64,000 bases of DNA, from NCBI GenBank assembly GCA_012845835.1, contig JABAKD010000028.1:12338717-12402716 (forward strand), given 5' to 3'. The stretch is from Undaria pinnatifida (Eukaryota > Sar > Phaeophyceae > Laminariales > Alariaceae). Shown in pieces: positions 43,186 to 56,600 of this stretch. Positions within the stretch are counted from its first letter, which is position 1. Each line of letters starts with the position of its first letter. Under the pieces are notes generated by a model. It saw only the letters and a program-made list of their open reading frames with translations. It was not told the origin of the DNA and made no database searches. A program made the position numbers and the translations under genes.

Positions 43186-46100
43186 ATTGCTGTAGGGCAG
43201 CCTTCAGTAGCCGGCTGGTCGCTCGGGGCCTTGATTACGTAGCTACCATTGCTTGGCACCACCGTAAGCGGGCCTCGCAAACTAAAAGAAAATGGACCAA
43301 ACAAAACCGAGGCTATGATACTGCTGTACCTGGTACGTGTACGTACGCCTACGTAGCGTGTTGTATTCGTTCTGGTAAATTGCTCGTACTTGTGCCTGTG
43401 TTTGGGAAGCACATTTCGCATTTGTGTTTTCGGGCGATTTCTTGTCCGCCCCCTTGTCCCTTCTTCCCGCGGGCTCCTGAACACCATGTTGCGATGCGAG
43501 CGACATAGCGACACTGGCTGCTTGCTGCTCTCTCCATGGGTGTTGTCGTGGTGATATCGTTCGTAGCATCGTGTTCATATCATGGTGTTTCGCATACTTC
43601 ATCACGAGACTCATACTCATTTTTTTTGGGGGGGTACCACAGCAAACAGCAGGGTCACACCTCTAGAATGCAGATGGTCGTTATTGGCTTGGCTCACCGC
43701 TGCTCTGCTGTGTTGATTTGATGTGTGCGGGTGATATCTAGACAACTTACTTTTTTCATTTTTGAAATATACGTGTCGTACTCACAGCTGACGTTTTTCA
43801 ATTTTTCTAAAATACACCCATGTACCAGGCTGCTTCTGTTTCCTCTCCTGTCCGTTTTTTTTTAGATGGGCTTGGGCGGTAAATATTCGTACGCACGATG
43901 CGTCCATAAAGACGGGCGGTAGCTTCTACTGTAGAGCTCGTGCCAGTATATTTCCCGCGCCAGTGTATCCAGTGGTACAGTACTGGTATATTATGGATTG
44001 AGGCCCCGTGTGTTGTTGCGTGCCGCTATCATGTTCTCGTTGTGTTCGATGTACAGTAGGGGACCGTCCGCCATAAAGGCAGTCCGAGTAAGGCGGTACC
44101 CCGATACAAGGCGGTCAAAATCGCTTGGCGCGTCTGGGGAGCTGCACTCATAACCTGGAAAAAGCTGGAAAAACGACTAAGACGGCCTCCCTCTATAATG
44201 CAGTCATGTTGCTCTATCACATCACCGTCTTTACTGGGGAACCCTACTGTACATGCTGTATATACCTGTTACTTGTACAAGTACTACTGTCTTCGTCAAT
44301 ACAGTCGTGGTCCCTCGTTAGTGCGGCGCCTTGCCAGATGACGATAATTGCACTAAAATGGGACCCCGCACTGTTCGGGGATGGTGCGATACAATACTCT
44401 GGAGGACACCAAGGTCGTGACAAGCGATTATCACCGCACTAAACTGGGACACCCGCACTGAAGAGTACCGCACTAACGCGGGACCATGACGTTTGTGTGC
44501 TCTTCACATTACACTGATCTTTCCACTCGCGCGGATGCCTCCTGTTAAAATACAGACAAGCTCTGTGGTCACAAAACAGATATAAGACATCGATTGTAAC
44601 TACAGGTGATTTAGGCCACGCAACGCCGACCGTAACGAATGCGGGGGCGGAACATATGCAAGCCAGCACACCAGACCACGTGCCAGGCAGAAGCAAAAGA
44701 ACACGAAAGAACGAAGGAAAATCAACAAGGAAGAAAACAAATAGATAATAAATGGAAATATAAGAAAAAGGAACGAGTGGGCGGGAGCGGGGCGGATAGA
44801 CAGATACCGGTGCCTAGGAAGACCAATGCGTGAAACAAGACAGCAATACAAGAACGAAAAACTTAAGTACGCAAGAAGGACAGCCAGCAACAAATCAGAT
44901 GACTGCACCAAGCTGTATTGACAGCACTCTGTGACCACGAGGCTGATCTCTCTGTAGAAGGTGAAACATGGGCGCAAACGCTGGGTGTGCTGCTGGATTT
45001 CGATACATGAATGGATATAAACGGTTCGATGTGGTCATCACACACATAAAGCAGCAGCACAGCATTCTCTACGTGCAGGATATTACGAGGGTTTTTCGCG
45101 GGTCAGGTGACTTCTCACGGCTGACGGGGCGGGTCGGGTCAGAGTGACTCGCCTCGACCCGTAAATTCTGAAAACCTCCTGACCCAACCCACCCCCACCC
45201 AACCCAACCCAACCCCACCCAACTCAACCCAACCCAACCCAGTAGGGAATGCGGGGCCTGGTATGCTGTTTAGCACGGAATCGTCGAAGGTGTTGGGGTT
45301 AGGGTTCTGTTTTATGGTGTTTTATCCGAAATCCCTTTTCTTAATAATGGAACCACACGTCATGCGCACATTTTTTTATTTGTTTTATTGTCCTGTGTTG
45401 TGCACCGGTATGTTTCTTTACACGACCTGTATGGGCGGCTCACCCAACCCGTGAGATTTCGAGCACCTCGTGACCCGACCGGCGAGACTATGGAACAATC
45501 CCGACTCGATCCGCGGGCCGGGCCATATCACCCTTGAAAAGCCCTGGATATTACGACAGCAGCAGTGTGTACGATATGACTGCCGCGGCTCTCGTTTTGT
45601 TGGTCCGTTTTTCGGGCGGGTTTTGTTGATGCCAAAACCCCCCCGGACAATTTCACATTGTTTGCCCTCTGCATTTTTACACCGCACTCCGTTATAGGGA
45701 CAAAACACTTGGAGCTACTCTGAAACCTATTGCGGGGGGCCTTATAGCAAACAGAACCCACGATAGCTACTAAAGCTGTATAAATATTCCCCTGTTTTTG
45801 ATTTTGATAGCCTTACTGCTGTGGTTCTGGTTATTGTGGTTCCCCGTATTACAAGGATCATATTAGGAGTCGAAATTAAAAAACAACGACGGGTTTACAG
45901 TTTCCGTGCACAGAGTGCTTAAACCATGAGAGACTGAAGGTGTTTGTGTCTCCCTTTTGCCCCCGGTAGTAGCTATTAATAGCACCAAGGGGAGTCGCCG
46001 ACCCATATCCTTTTTGAAGACGTGCACACCCCGTAAGACGTGCGATCTGTAGAACTGTGAGTCGGCGCGACTTGAATAACTATCTACCTATTAGTCGGAC

Positions 46101-49100
46101 AAATAGTCAGTCGTTTCCGGCAGGTGCCGACTATCCGACTTATTGGGTTTCCATACTTGGGGGAAGGATTGCCTAACACGGGATGCATCATTTTTTTTGA
46201 GCGGAGCCTCGTCGACTTGTGGGACCCGAATTGGCTCGCTTGGCTCGCCTGACTTTAGTCGGCAAGTCGGCTAACCGTCAGTGGGCTTCACCAGCCGACT
46301 TGCCGACTACTGTTATTTAGTTGGCTAACGACAGCTACCGATTAGTTATTAATCGTGGCATCCTGCGGACTCACAGCTCAAGCGATCGGAGTATCGCACA
46401 CAGCTTGCAAAGATGAGTCTCGACGAAATCCTCGAGCTCACAGCTGGAGTGCATTTTTTATTTAATTCTAGTTGTAAATTTTGTACCTGGTATTCTTCAA
46501 TGCATTAAAAAGGGTTGATCGGCGTTAGCCCTTGCTACGCAAAAAAAAACATCACTCATTCCAAGTAGTGTGTCCCCAAAAAGCGAGGATGCTTCTCCAA
46601 AATGCGCTATGACCCCCGCCTTTGTTTCTGCGTACTCACGAGTGTTACGTAATACATCGTCAGTATCCTTTTTATCACATTTTCCCCGATTTCCATACTT
46701 GATCCTAGACACCACCTATGGAGGTAGGGTACTCTGTTTCAATATTGCATCCATCGAATACAGCGAAAAATACGAAGATTTAGTGTAACCTGGGTCCAGC
46801 CACATCTCGTGTTGCGTCGGCACGATTATTGTTGTGTGTCCGTACATCAAGATTTCCAAGCGCAGCGACCTACCGGTAACAGGTACCAGGAATTATTAGT
46901 AGACTTGTTCTAGGCACAGCAGTCGGGACTATTATTGTCTTCACAGGCACAGCGACCTACGGTAATATTAGTCTTCCCAAAACACAGCAACTAAGTAGGC
47001 CTTTGGTTGAGGTTACGCCTCTTATGAACCTTTTTGGGACTTGATTATATCTTGATTATAGTACAGGGAAAAGTTGACGAGTAAAAATGATGATTGCAGC
47101 ATCCTTCATTCATTCACACGAACCAACCCGGCCTGCTAGATTAGCTGACGACGATTTTCCAGTCCAACTCCCATGCAAGTAGTACCTGTAAGACCTCGCG
47201 CATAGCTTGAACTGCCGTGTGCTGCATGCTCGCATCATGATCAGACCACGTTCACGCAGTAGTGCAAGCTACCGGTATTAATTTTTACACTAAAAACGAC
47301 CACTCGATCCCACCCAGCTTCACACGCTTTTGCGGGCCCGAGAAGGAATCGTGCCTACGCAAGGCTGGGGTTTGATACTCGGCGGGTTTAACAATCGACG
47401 AGATACTTTCCATGTCTTGAAAAAGGTACTTTGTATGCCTTACAAAGGCACTCTCTCTCTCTAAAGGTATTTTTTGTGCCCTTTGCTCATGTGGCTGAAA
47501 GCGCGAGAGCGTGAGCTGGCAGCATCCGATGAAAACCGATTAGCAAGGGGAATGCGGAACCTTATGCTCGATGAGAATGAAGGGAAGACGCCTGTGACCA
47601 TCACAGCCTGTTTAGAAGGTCGCTGGGAGTAAACCCTCTCACGAGTTGAGCGGGAAAGTAGAGATGGTGATTAAAAAATCACAAAGCAAAAATTCGTTTT
47701 TAGATTGTAGCGGAACGGAGAAGTCTCACGTGAAGTTAACCTTTTCGGATGTTTACAGAGATACGCTGTCTGCTTCGAGGATGATACCTGTGACCACAGA
47801 TGACACCTGTGGTCACAGCTATTTAGAAAAAATAAAAAAATGCACTTCAGCTTTTTGAGACCAAAAAGTTTATCGAAAAATCATCTTTGCCAGCTGCGTG
47901 TGATACAGTACTTCGATCTGTGTCATAAATATCGACCCTGTATTAACCCTGTATTTTTTTCATTTTTGCCAACATATAATCAACCCTGTTGGGACTTTTG
48001 AGAGGAAAATATGACTCGTACATGCGACGATTAGTCTACACCGGTTGACATAACTAGCTGATCTCATAATGCTGGTACGACTCAAGGGGGCATCTCGAAT
48101 TCCCCGAATCCCGTACTGGAACACTGATCACTTCTATATTCACGTAGAGAATACTTCTCGGCTAGCAGCAACACAAGGCAACACGAGCTACTAGGCTAGA
48201 GGATGCTGGTTGTATCATCCTGTTGACCCGGTTGGGGCTTCAAAGGGAAAACATGGCGAATACAATTCACGGTTAGTTTACTGCACAAGTCACACAACGC
48301 AAGCTACAAGCTAACAGCGGTGTTTAACGACACATACTTGGCAAGTTGTTTTTGCCAAATTGGAAGTCCATGGAATCTTGGATTTGCCAAAATGACAAGG
48401 TTTTGGCCAAACTTTTTCTTGGATACGTCGGTAGTCCCTCCGTTGGCAAGTTTGTGGACATCTTCATTTGCTGTTCGCTATCTGGATTTGCTGTTTTTGA
48501 GACTCGAAAAAAAAAATCCCAAAACTTGGGCGAAATGGCACGTTTGCACTGCTGTGTTGTTAGAAACGACCCTATTATTAATAGTAACACGAGCTGGTAG
48601 GTCAGGATATGCTGCTTTTTGTTATTTTGGGGCCGATGTACGGTGCCTTGTACTGTACGCCAGGTACCTAATAAGAAACAGAAAGACTCACCCGATCTGG
48701 GTTCGCAATTTGGGATAGGGTGCGTTTTACGCTGACTTCAGCATTAACGGCTGCCCAATTTCTTATTTTGTCTCCCCAGTTTCGTACTTAGCTGTAAATC
48801 TTTGCCTGGCTTTTCTTAAATGACTTATTTATCGTTATGTGTCCTGTATTGTATGATGTTTGGCGACCAAGAGAACGACGAGCGTGGTCTTCAGCTGTCT
48901 ACATGGTGAGAGCGTGCGGCACTACTAGTATTATCATGCCGCGCGCGTGCCGTACGGCCCCTTCCAGTGTGGTGCAGACGCCCCCCACCTCCCGTACCCA
49001 GGTGGCCCGCCCCGGCTGCTTGGTGTGGCCGACTCTGAATCACGTGTTGAATCGTCCTTTTTTTGTCAGTGTTTTTCTCCCGTGAAGCTCAGAGGGGTTG

Positions 49101-50552
49101 GTGCTGGCCTTCAATGCATGGAGCTATACGAGCATAACCCGCGTGTAGCGTAAAGTATAGTAGGATAAAAGCTTCCCCTCTGCTACTTGAAAAAATGACT
49201 TTTTTTCTTTCTAGCCCCACACAACGCTTTGCTGCTCCTCCTCCTGGTGGTGGTGGTGGTGGTGTTGTTGGTGGTGGTGTTGGTGGTGGTGCCGTTTGCC
49301 TGTAACGTGAATGCAAAACTTTTTGTGTTTACGCTATCTGCACCCCCGCCACGGTTGTGTTCTTGGTTGGGTGCTGTGTCGTTGGTGGGTTCGGTTCGTT
49401 TCGGTCTGGTTTGGTTTCGACTTACTGCGTTTTTTCTCCACTTTTTCTCCATTTTTTTACGAGGGTGTGCGTACTTCAACCCTTACGCGTGAACCACTAC
49501 CGCCTCCTCGGGCACACGGATTCGCCCGCAGAAAGGCAAACCTTGATGACCTCACGCTTTCTTGTTTGTTTTTCTTTCGGTCGATTTCGTCACCTTGTCC
49601 CTTGGAATACAGCAATAGAGTAGTACCGGGTACGAGTATATAATACAACACCAATACGTAGTTGGTTTAAACAGAAAATATCGTTTTTTATCAGAGATAC
49701 ACCGGTGCAGAAGTGTTCCGATATGTTTTAGTCTTGCCCTTTGTCCGTTGTCTTGTACCTGATAGGTTGTCGGTACCATTTTTTTCTTTTTTTTTCGTCT
49801 TTCATGTACGGTAAGAGTCCTTGGGAGCATGGCTCCCGAGGATTGTCGTTGCATGTTTTCCGTTGCATGGGACGACACGGCTTCTGACCACCTTACGGAG
49901 GACGACAACAGCAGTCGTAACCTACCATACACACAAAAACCTGTTGGTCCCTTCAGTTTTGTCAAACCAAATTTGGTCCTGATTACTTATTCCCCGATAA
50001 AGCGGTAATGTTAAACGTATGAATTTAAGTATATGGTGATCTCAAAGCAGACGTATAATGTGTCGCCTACCTTTCTGCGTTGTTGTGGAGTATGTAATGT
50101 TAATGTTTTCGCTTACGAAACCCGTTCCCTTTCCCCTCCATCTCCGTTTGCTCCCTCTTTTGGCGGTTTTCTCTCCTTGCTCGTTGACCGTTCTTGTCCT
50201 TTCTCTTCTCCCGGCGTCGGGCGTCGATCGGTTAACCGCTGATGCATTGGTTGTGGCTGCCTCGGGCGTCGTTGGCTCGATCTATCGCTCAATCGTTGAC
50301 CAATCGTGGATCGTTTTCCTCGCGACTTGACGCGCGCCGTCATTTGATGTGTTGGCGTGCCGTATCATCACATGGCCTTACTTGACGCGGCGTCATGTGA
50401 CGATACGTGTCCTGATTTGTCTTGGCTGGTCTTGACTTGTCTTGGCGTGCATTGGCGTGACGTAAATGGACACGGCTTGGCGTCCAGGCCCTCGCGGGTG
50501 AAGCTAACTTGTGTCCAGTCGCCCCTCAGGGAGGTAGGAGGAGGGAGGAGGC
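41916..50552. other. Intergenic block between the two divergent genes
   Basis: The GC-richer part (41.9-43.5 kb) holds minus-strand open segments (for example 42,800-42,991). One at about 43,080-43,277 has a good acceptor (ttttcttttag) and a poly-Ala triplet run. These may be leader exons or chance. The 43.7-50.5 kb part holds cccaac/gggtc repeats, 190-bp family copies and T-rich sequence. I see no supported gene or promoter motif. Confidence 0.5.
46258..46307. repeat. 15-bp perfect inverted repeat
   Basis: gtcggcaagtcggct and agccgacttgccgac separated by 20 bp, within a region of repeated 'gtcgg/ccgac' words (46,060-46,340). Confidence 0.85.
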
Positions 50553-50612
50553 ATGTCTACGAGGAGGGGGGCGCCGGCGCCGGCAGTGGTCGGGAGCCAC
50601 TTCGTCAAGCAG
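50553..50612 (+). CDS. G3BP-like exon 1 (start exon)
   Basis: 20 codons, from ATG in the context ggaggcATGtct to the donor aagcag|gtatac, phase 0. It encodes MSTRRGAPAPAVVGSHFVKQ, the start of the NTF2-like domain. The upstream sequence is purine-rich and probably 5' leader. Confidence 0.82.
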
Positions 50613-53600
50613 GTATACTACGATGCTACTCTGCCGTGATGGAAGAAGGGGACGGGGGGAAGAAGAAATAATGCCGTGTTGAGTAGCTTGCACCAGGGTA
50701 TACTGCAGTCCTAAAGTATTTGCGACCTCGGGTACTACTGAAGTTTCTCGTAGTGTACCTGGTATTTGCGTATTTGGACAAGTATTTTGTGAAGGGCACT
50801 CTTAAGTAACGCCCCCTATATGTGGTGGGAATCTGGTGACGAACGGGGCAACTGGCTCGTTAGTGCCTCGTGCTCCCTTCTTCCTTGCCTCTTGTTTGTT
50901 TAGTGTTGGATCTCGACACGGTTGGCTCCGCAGGTGACGGCCGGCATTCCAGGGTGCGACGTGGCGATTTGATTCTTGTGCCTGGTGCTAACATTAGCAA
51001 CCCCATTTGTGGTTTTACGCGGAAAAACTATGTGGAAAATAAGATATCGACTACGGCATCGACCACACGAAACAGCTCCAGCTGTCCGGGTAGGGGGGGG
51101 AGGGGGAGGAGGGTACTCCTTTGTTGCTTGCATTAGTCATTCGGCCTTTAAGCACGCATCGCTTTCGAGACGGAGCACCTGGTGTGGGGGGCGCGAGGGG
51201 CGTACTCATTTGTTGCTTGCCTTAAGTCATTTGACCATTGACCACGCATCCATTTAGAGACTTAATAACCGTGTCATGCACGGCCGTGGTTCGCAGGACT
51301 TTAAGACCCTCGCATCCCCAGCACTAGGTAGAGGGGGTGCCCGAAGTACTGTGAGGAGCTGTACCACGCACGCGTAGACATGATGATACTTGTTTGTCGT
51401 GCTTCCACCGTCGAGCACGTGCGCTCGTCCTCACCGATCCCGCTCCCTCCCTCTGGCCTTCATTCCCTCCTGTCTAGTCTTTTTCTCTCGTACGACTGTC
51501 GGTAGTTTATCTGCTGCGGCGGTAAACGCTGTCCATAACGCTATTGTACGATACCGTCGTAGAGTGCCCTCATCTTCATCGACTCCCGTCCTCGTCCCCG
51601 TCCCCGTCCCCCCTCCATGCCCTCCTGTTTGGTCTCTCTTGTGACCAATACCAACTTCGCTGTAAATGCCTAATTGCTGGTACTGTGTACTTTTTTCTTC
51701 TTTTTTTTTTCAGTATTACGGGGAAGTTTTGTCGAAAAAACCGGTCGAGCTGCACCGCTTCTACACGGACGAGAGTACCTTCTGCCACGCGTCCGGCACC
51801 AGAGAAGAGGTGTGGACTCTGCCCGAACGCTCTTTTTCTGTTCTCTTCTTTTTGCTCATCCCTTTCTACTGTCTGTACCATGTGGTGCTGTCTGTTTTAT
51901 TAATAGTGTATTTTCCGTGCTTTAGACCAGTATGTTTTAATTTACGTTCCTGTCGTACAAATGTCTCTGTTGATCCTGGTTCTATGCTGTACTGTCTGTT
52001 CTACAGCTGTGTGTTGTTCTACTGTCGTTTCTGCTGTCTGGCTGTCCGGTTGTACTCGAAATAACTGTTCTGTAACGGTCTGCTTTTTTTTTGCCCTCTT
52101 TTCCACTGCTGTTTGCTGTACCAGTATGATACAACTCTCTGCAACCAATGTCTCCACTACTTGATGTTCTGCTGGCTGTACTATAGCTGTCTGTTCTATA
52201 TACTGCTGTTGTTTGTTCTACTGCTGTCGGGTTGTACTGCTGTTTGTTCTTCTGCGGTCTACTGATTTTTTGTTCTATATACTGCCTGTTCCATTGTACA
52301 GCTGTCGTCTGTTTTGCGGTATGTACTACCGCCTTCTGTTGTACTGTGTGAGTCTACGAGGATTTTAGTATTAATAGTATGATTTCTGATGTCACACTCA
52401 GATGTCAGATTTAATTTGCGACTTGCAAGGCATTATTATAAGAATATAAATACACTCCAGCTGTGAGATCGAAGATTTTGTCGAAACTCATCTTTGCAAG
52501 CTGTGTGTGATACTCCGATCGCGCGTATTACGGGTTGTGTGTTCTCATTAAGGATATAGGTCGGCGACTTCCCTTGCAACTACAGTGTAGCTATCAGGGT
52601 CAACAGGGTGATGTTAGGCAGTCTGTACGCGGAATTATATGATACACGGTGATCGACTCCTGTGGCTCTTTCCCTGGTTGATTGTATGATGCAGGAGCCT
52701 GTTTCGGGTCTGGCGGACATTAAAGCTAAAATTGAGCACCTAGGCCTGGGTGGTGCCACGGTTGACCTCGGCTGTGGGTCCGTCGACGCTCAGCCCTCGG
52801 AAGCAGGTAACGCTTACTGAACTTCTTGTCTTTTGGTTGTGCTTTTGTGTGAGCTTATGTTTTTGTTTGTCTGTCTTTGGCTTTTTGGTGATGTTGATGT
52901 TGGTGTTGGTGTTGGTGTTGTTTGTGTTTGTGTTTGTGTTGAGAGCTTGGTTGGGTTTGGGTTTGGGTTTGGGTTTGGGTGCGTTTGGGTTTGGGTTTGC
53001 CTGCGTGTGTTTTTTGTATTTTGTAAATTGTTTGAAATACGTCAGCTGTGAGTTCGATCGATACAACAATGGTCGATACTCATCTTTCCCAAAGCTGTGA
53101 TATTGCGCTCGCGCGTTTTCACAGGTACATGATGTATGGCTTTTACAAAATGTATGACTCCTCTGTTTGTCGTCAGGGTGAACAGGATAATATTACTAAG
53201 GGCGAATTTGGTCCATAATTTCTTTGTGTCTTTTTGTGTATGCGTTTGTGTGTGTTCACATTAAACATTGAACCGTTCTGTGTACTCATCGACATCGAGA
53301 GCGCCCAGTATCCGTGCGTTGTCGGTTAATTGCCGTAGAGGAATACCAGCTCTGTGGTCGCCAACTACGGTACAGACCAAATATATCGCATGCCAAATGT
53401 ACTGGGTGCTATTGATGGTACTGGTACTTAGCACCTGGCAATATGCTTGATATCAGTGCACTTGACGGTTGCGTATGGTTTGCTGCTGTATTAATATTTC
53501 CAGTATTGTTAATAAGTCTACTGTGAGCCCAGCGCAGACGGTCGGCCTGTCAGTTCTGGCTTGGTGTTGGTTTGCGTGTTGTCGACGAGTCTCTCGGTGA

Positions 53601-56600
53601 GTGCGGAGTCGTCATGTAGAAGGAGTTGCACTTGTTGGCCCAAGCGTTTCTGATAATGTTGATAATGCTGATCATGTTGATAAGGTTGATACGGTTGATA
53701 CGGTTGAGGATAATGTTGATAAAGTTGATAGTGTTGATAATGCTGATCATGTTGATAACGTTGATAACGTTGATAAAGGTTGATAATGTTGACCTCGAGT
53801 ATGAAACTACTATTACTATGATGACTTTTACGATTGTATGTGTTTGATTTGTTTTAGTAGCATTGCCCATAGAAACGTTAGTCGGGCTGCGCGATCGAAT
53901 GTATTCGAAGTTTTTTGAAGTTATCTGAAGTCGTGTTTCGTGTTCGGGTGAGATGTTGAGCTCATGTTAGAAGCTCAGAAACTTGTGCTTCACCTCTGGT
54001 TTGGGATTAGTCCGCCCTCGATTAGTGCTCTGAACGAGCGATGTCAACGAGTGCGCTCGATTGCTGTAGTGTTATCGATGAATACTGATCTGGATGAGGG
54101 CTCTCAATGAGTAATGCTGTGGACGGGGGCTCCCGGTGAGTGCCATGGATGAGTGCTGTCGGTGAGTCTCTCGATTACGGCTTTGGATGAATGGTCTCGA
54201 TGAGTACGCTCTCGATGACTTACTGTCTCGATGAAGGTTTTTGGTGGGTATGCCGCCGTGGCGATCGTTTTGGGAAACCTGATTCTTGTCCGTCTTTTTC
54301 TGTACAGAGTTGTTATATTGTTGTGTTGGCTTGTTGCGTTATCGTTTTTTTCGAAGCCGTTTTCCAACACACCCTCTTTGCCTTTTTCTTTCGCTGGCAG
54401 TGTTGTTGTTGTTGTTGTTGTTGTTTGTCTTGCTACTTTTTTCCTTTTTTTTTCTTCTTTTTCGATCACGTTTTCCAACCAGACGGTGAAACGGACGCGA
54501 ACGACAAGCGGAGTACTTCTGATGGTGTACCTGACACTGTTGGCGTTTTGTTGTTATGCCCCGTGCTCATTTTTTTCGTTGGTCGGGTCGGGTCGGGTCG
54601 GGTCGGATCGAGGCGATCCAACGCGACCAGCAAGATTCGATACTCTGGCCAAACCCGACCCTACCCGGCCCGACCAGACCAGACTAGACCAGACTAGACC
54701 TGTGAGATATCTAACACCTCTTCCTCTACCACTGTTTTTTCGTTTTGTATTTTGTTATTTAATGTACTGCTTATTTTCGTTATTTTTCGGAATTCGTTTG
54801 CCAACGACAGGCGGAGTGCTTCTGATGGTGACCGGTTCCATCACGATCGCCGACTTGGAGCCGCGCCAGTTCTGCCAGACGTTCTTTCTGTCTCGACAAC
54901 ACCAGGACAACGACCGCCACAACTACTTCGTGCGCAACGCCATCTTCCGCTTCCTCGATGTTCTGCCCGAGGTTGTAGAGGTAACAACCCACTAGCTACA
55001 ACCCACCCATCCAACCCTGTGCTTTTTCATTTATTTTATTTTTAATCGTCACTGTTTTTGCTTCCAGCTCAACTCGTAGTGAAAGGTTTTACCGGCGGCG
55101 ACCTTCTGGACAAGCCGTGGTCACAGGTGTGCTCCCTTCTCCCCCATGGTACTTCGATTTCATTTTCGTCGCGCATAGGGTAAGCATTCCCGCTTTTGAG
55201 CTTTTTGAGCTTTTTATGCTTTTCGATTTGCATAAATTTCATGATATCAGGTATGTACCAGGTATTGTTTTGTGTTCTTTTGCCGTTTTCAACCGGCTTT
55301 CTCTTTCGAAAAGCAAACGTCGCCAGCTTTATTACTAGGGATTACCGTAGTGGCATTTCTACAGCACGAGTGGGGACTGGAACAAATCATTTGCGCAGAA
55401 ATGTGCCCCGCTCTTACGGTGTTGCTCTAGTTGCTGCAGGGCCACACCGTGACGCGCTGTCATTGTTGGGGGTCCTGACAAGCATATGCAATGAGTTCCA
55501 GTACGAAACATACCAAATGAGGCTGCCCCGGCAGTCAGCTTCCGTTGCACCACCTCGCTACATCATGCGTCATTACATTTTACAACTCCCTCCCCTTCCC
55601 TTCCCTTCCCTTCCCTTCCCTTCCCTTCCCTCCCCCTCCTCCCTTCCCTCCTCCTTTCCCTCCTCCCCCCCCCCTCTTTCCCCCCGTTCCCCCCCTCCCT
55701 TGCATGCCTCTTTCTCCCTTGCATTACTCTTTGTCCCTTGCATGCCTCTCGTTGGAAAAACAGGCTGCTCTGAAGGCGCGCGATGAGGAAGAGGGTGCCA
55801 CCTCTCGCTCTATGCCGGCTGCCGGGCCCGTGGGGGGCAGCGATGACGTCGTCGCGGCTGGGGAGGGAGTTGCCGAGATTCAGAACGTGAGCCCTCTGGA
55901 CGCGCCGGCGGTGGCGGCTGCGTCGTCTCCTCAGGTTATTACTGGGTTACCTTGGGGTTACAGTAGGGTTACGGTTATTTTAGGATTATACTGTTATTAG
56001 TATTTATTTGGGGTTGCTGTGGAATTACCTGAGAGTTGCTATGGTACCTTAGGGTTACTGTAGGGTCTCGTTAATGTTACTGTAGGATTACCTTGGGGTT
56101 GGGGCAGCGATGACGTCGTCATGGCTGGGGCATTGATTGCCGAGATTCAAAACGGGAGCCCCCTGGGCGGGCGATTGCGTGTGCTCCTCAGGTGACTGAT
56201 GGGTTTCCTTGGGGTTACCTTATGGTTCGGGTTGTAGCAGGGTTACCGTTACCGATAGTTTTACTGTTTCAGTATTATAGGGTTGTTTTGGATCATCTGT
56301 ACGGTTACCTTAGCGTTTCTGTAAGTTCATGTAAGCTTAGTCCTCCCTTGCCTGCAACCCCGTCGCTCCTCACGCCCTCACCTCACGTGTGCTGTTTTTT
56401 TGTTTTGTTTTGTGTGGTTTTCGCTCGTAGGACGACCCCTGTTGTCGACTTTCTAGTGGAAATGATGGACATAGAATTGCTTTAAGTTTACTGTAAGGTA
56501 ATATTCGGACGATATAAATTTAGCTCAAGGCTACTGCCGCCTCCCTTGCCTGCATAACCCCATCGCTCCTCGCACACCGCCACGCGTTCCGCATTTGCTT

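Noticed and set aside
43077-43277. Possible minus-strand exon with poly-Ala run
   Set aside because: The acceptor is good, but the donor is weak and no partner exon with matching phase was found; left as a remark in the intergenic entry.
52950-53000. TTTGGG run as an interstitial telomere
   Set aside because: The unit is not TTTAGGG or TTAGGG, it is short, and it is flanked by other G/T-rich simple repeats.
54231-54995. 254-aa plus ORF
   Set aside because: Only its last ~60 residues are coding (G3BP-like exon 4). The upstream part is pyrimidine-rich intron plus an exon 4 shadow that happens to stay open.
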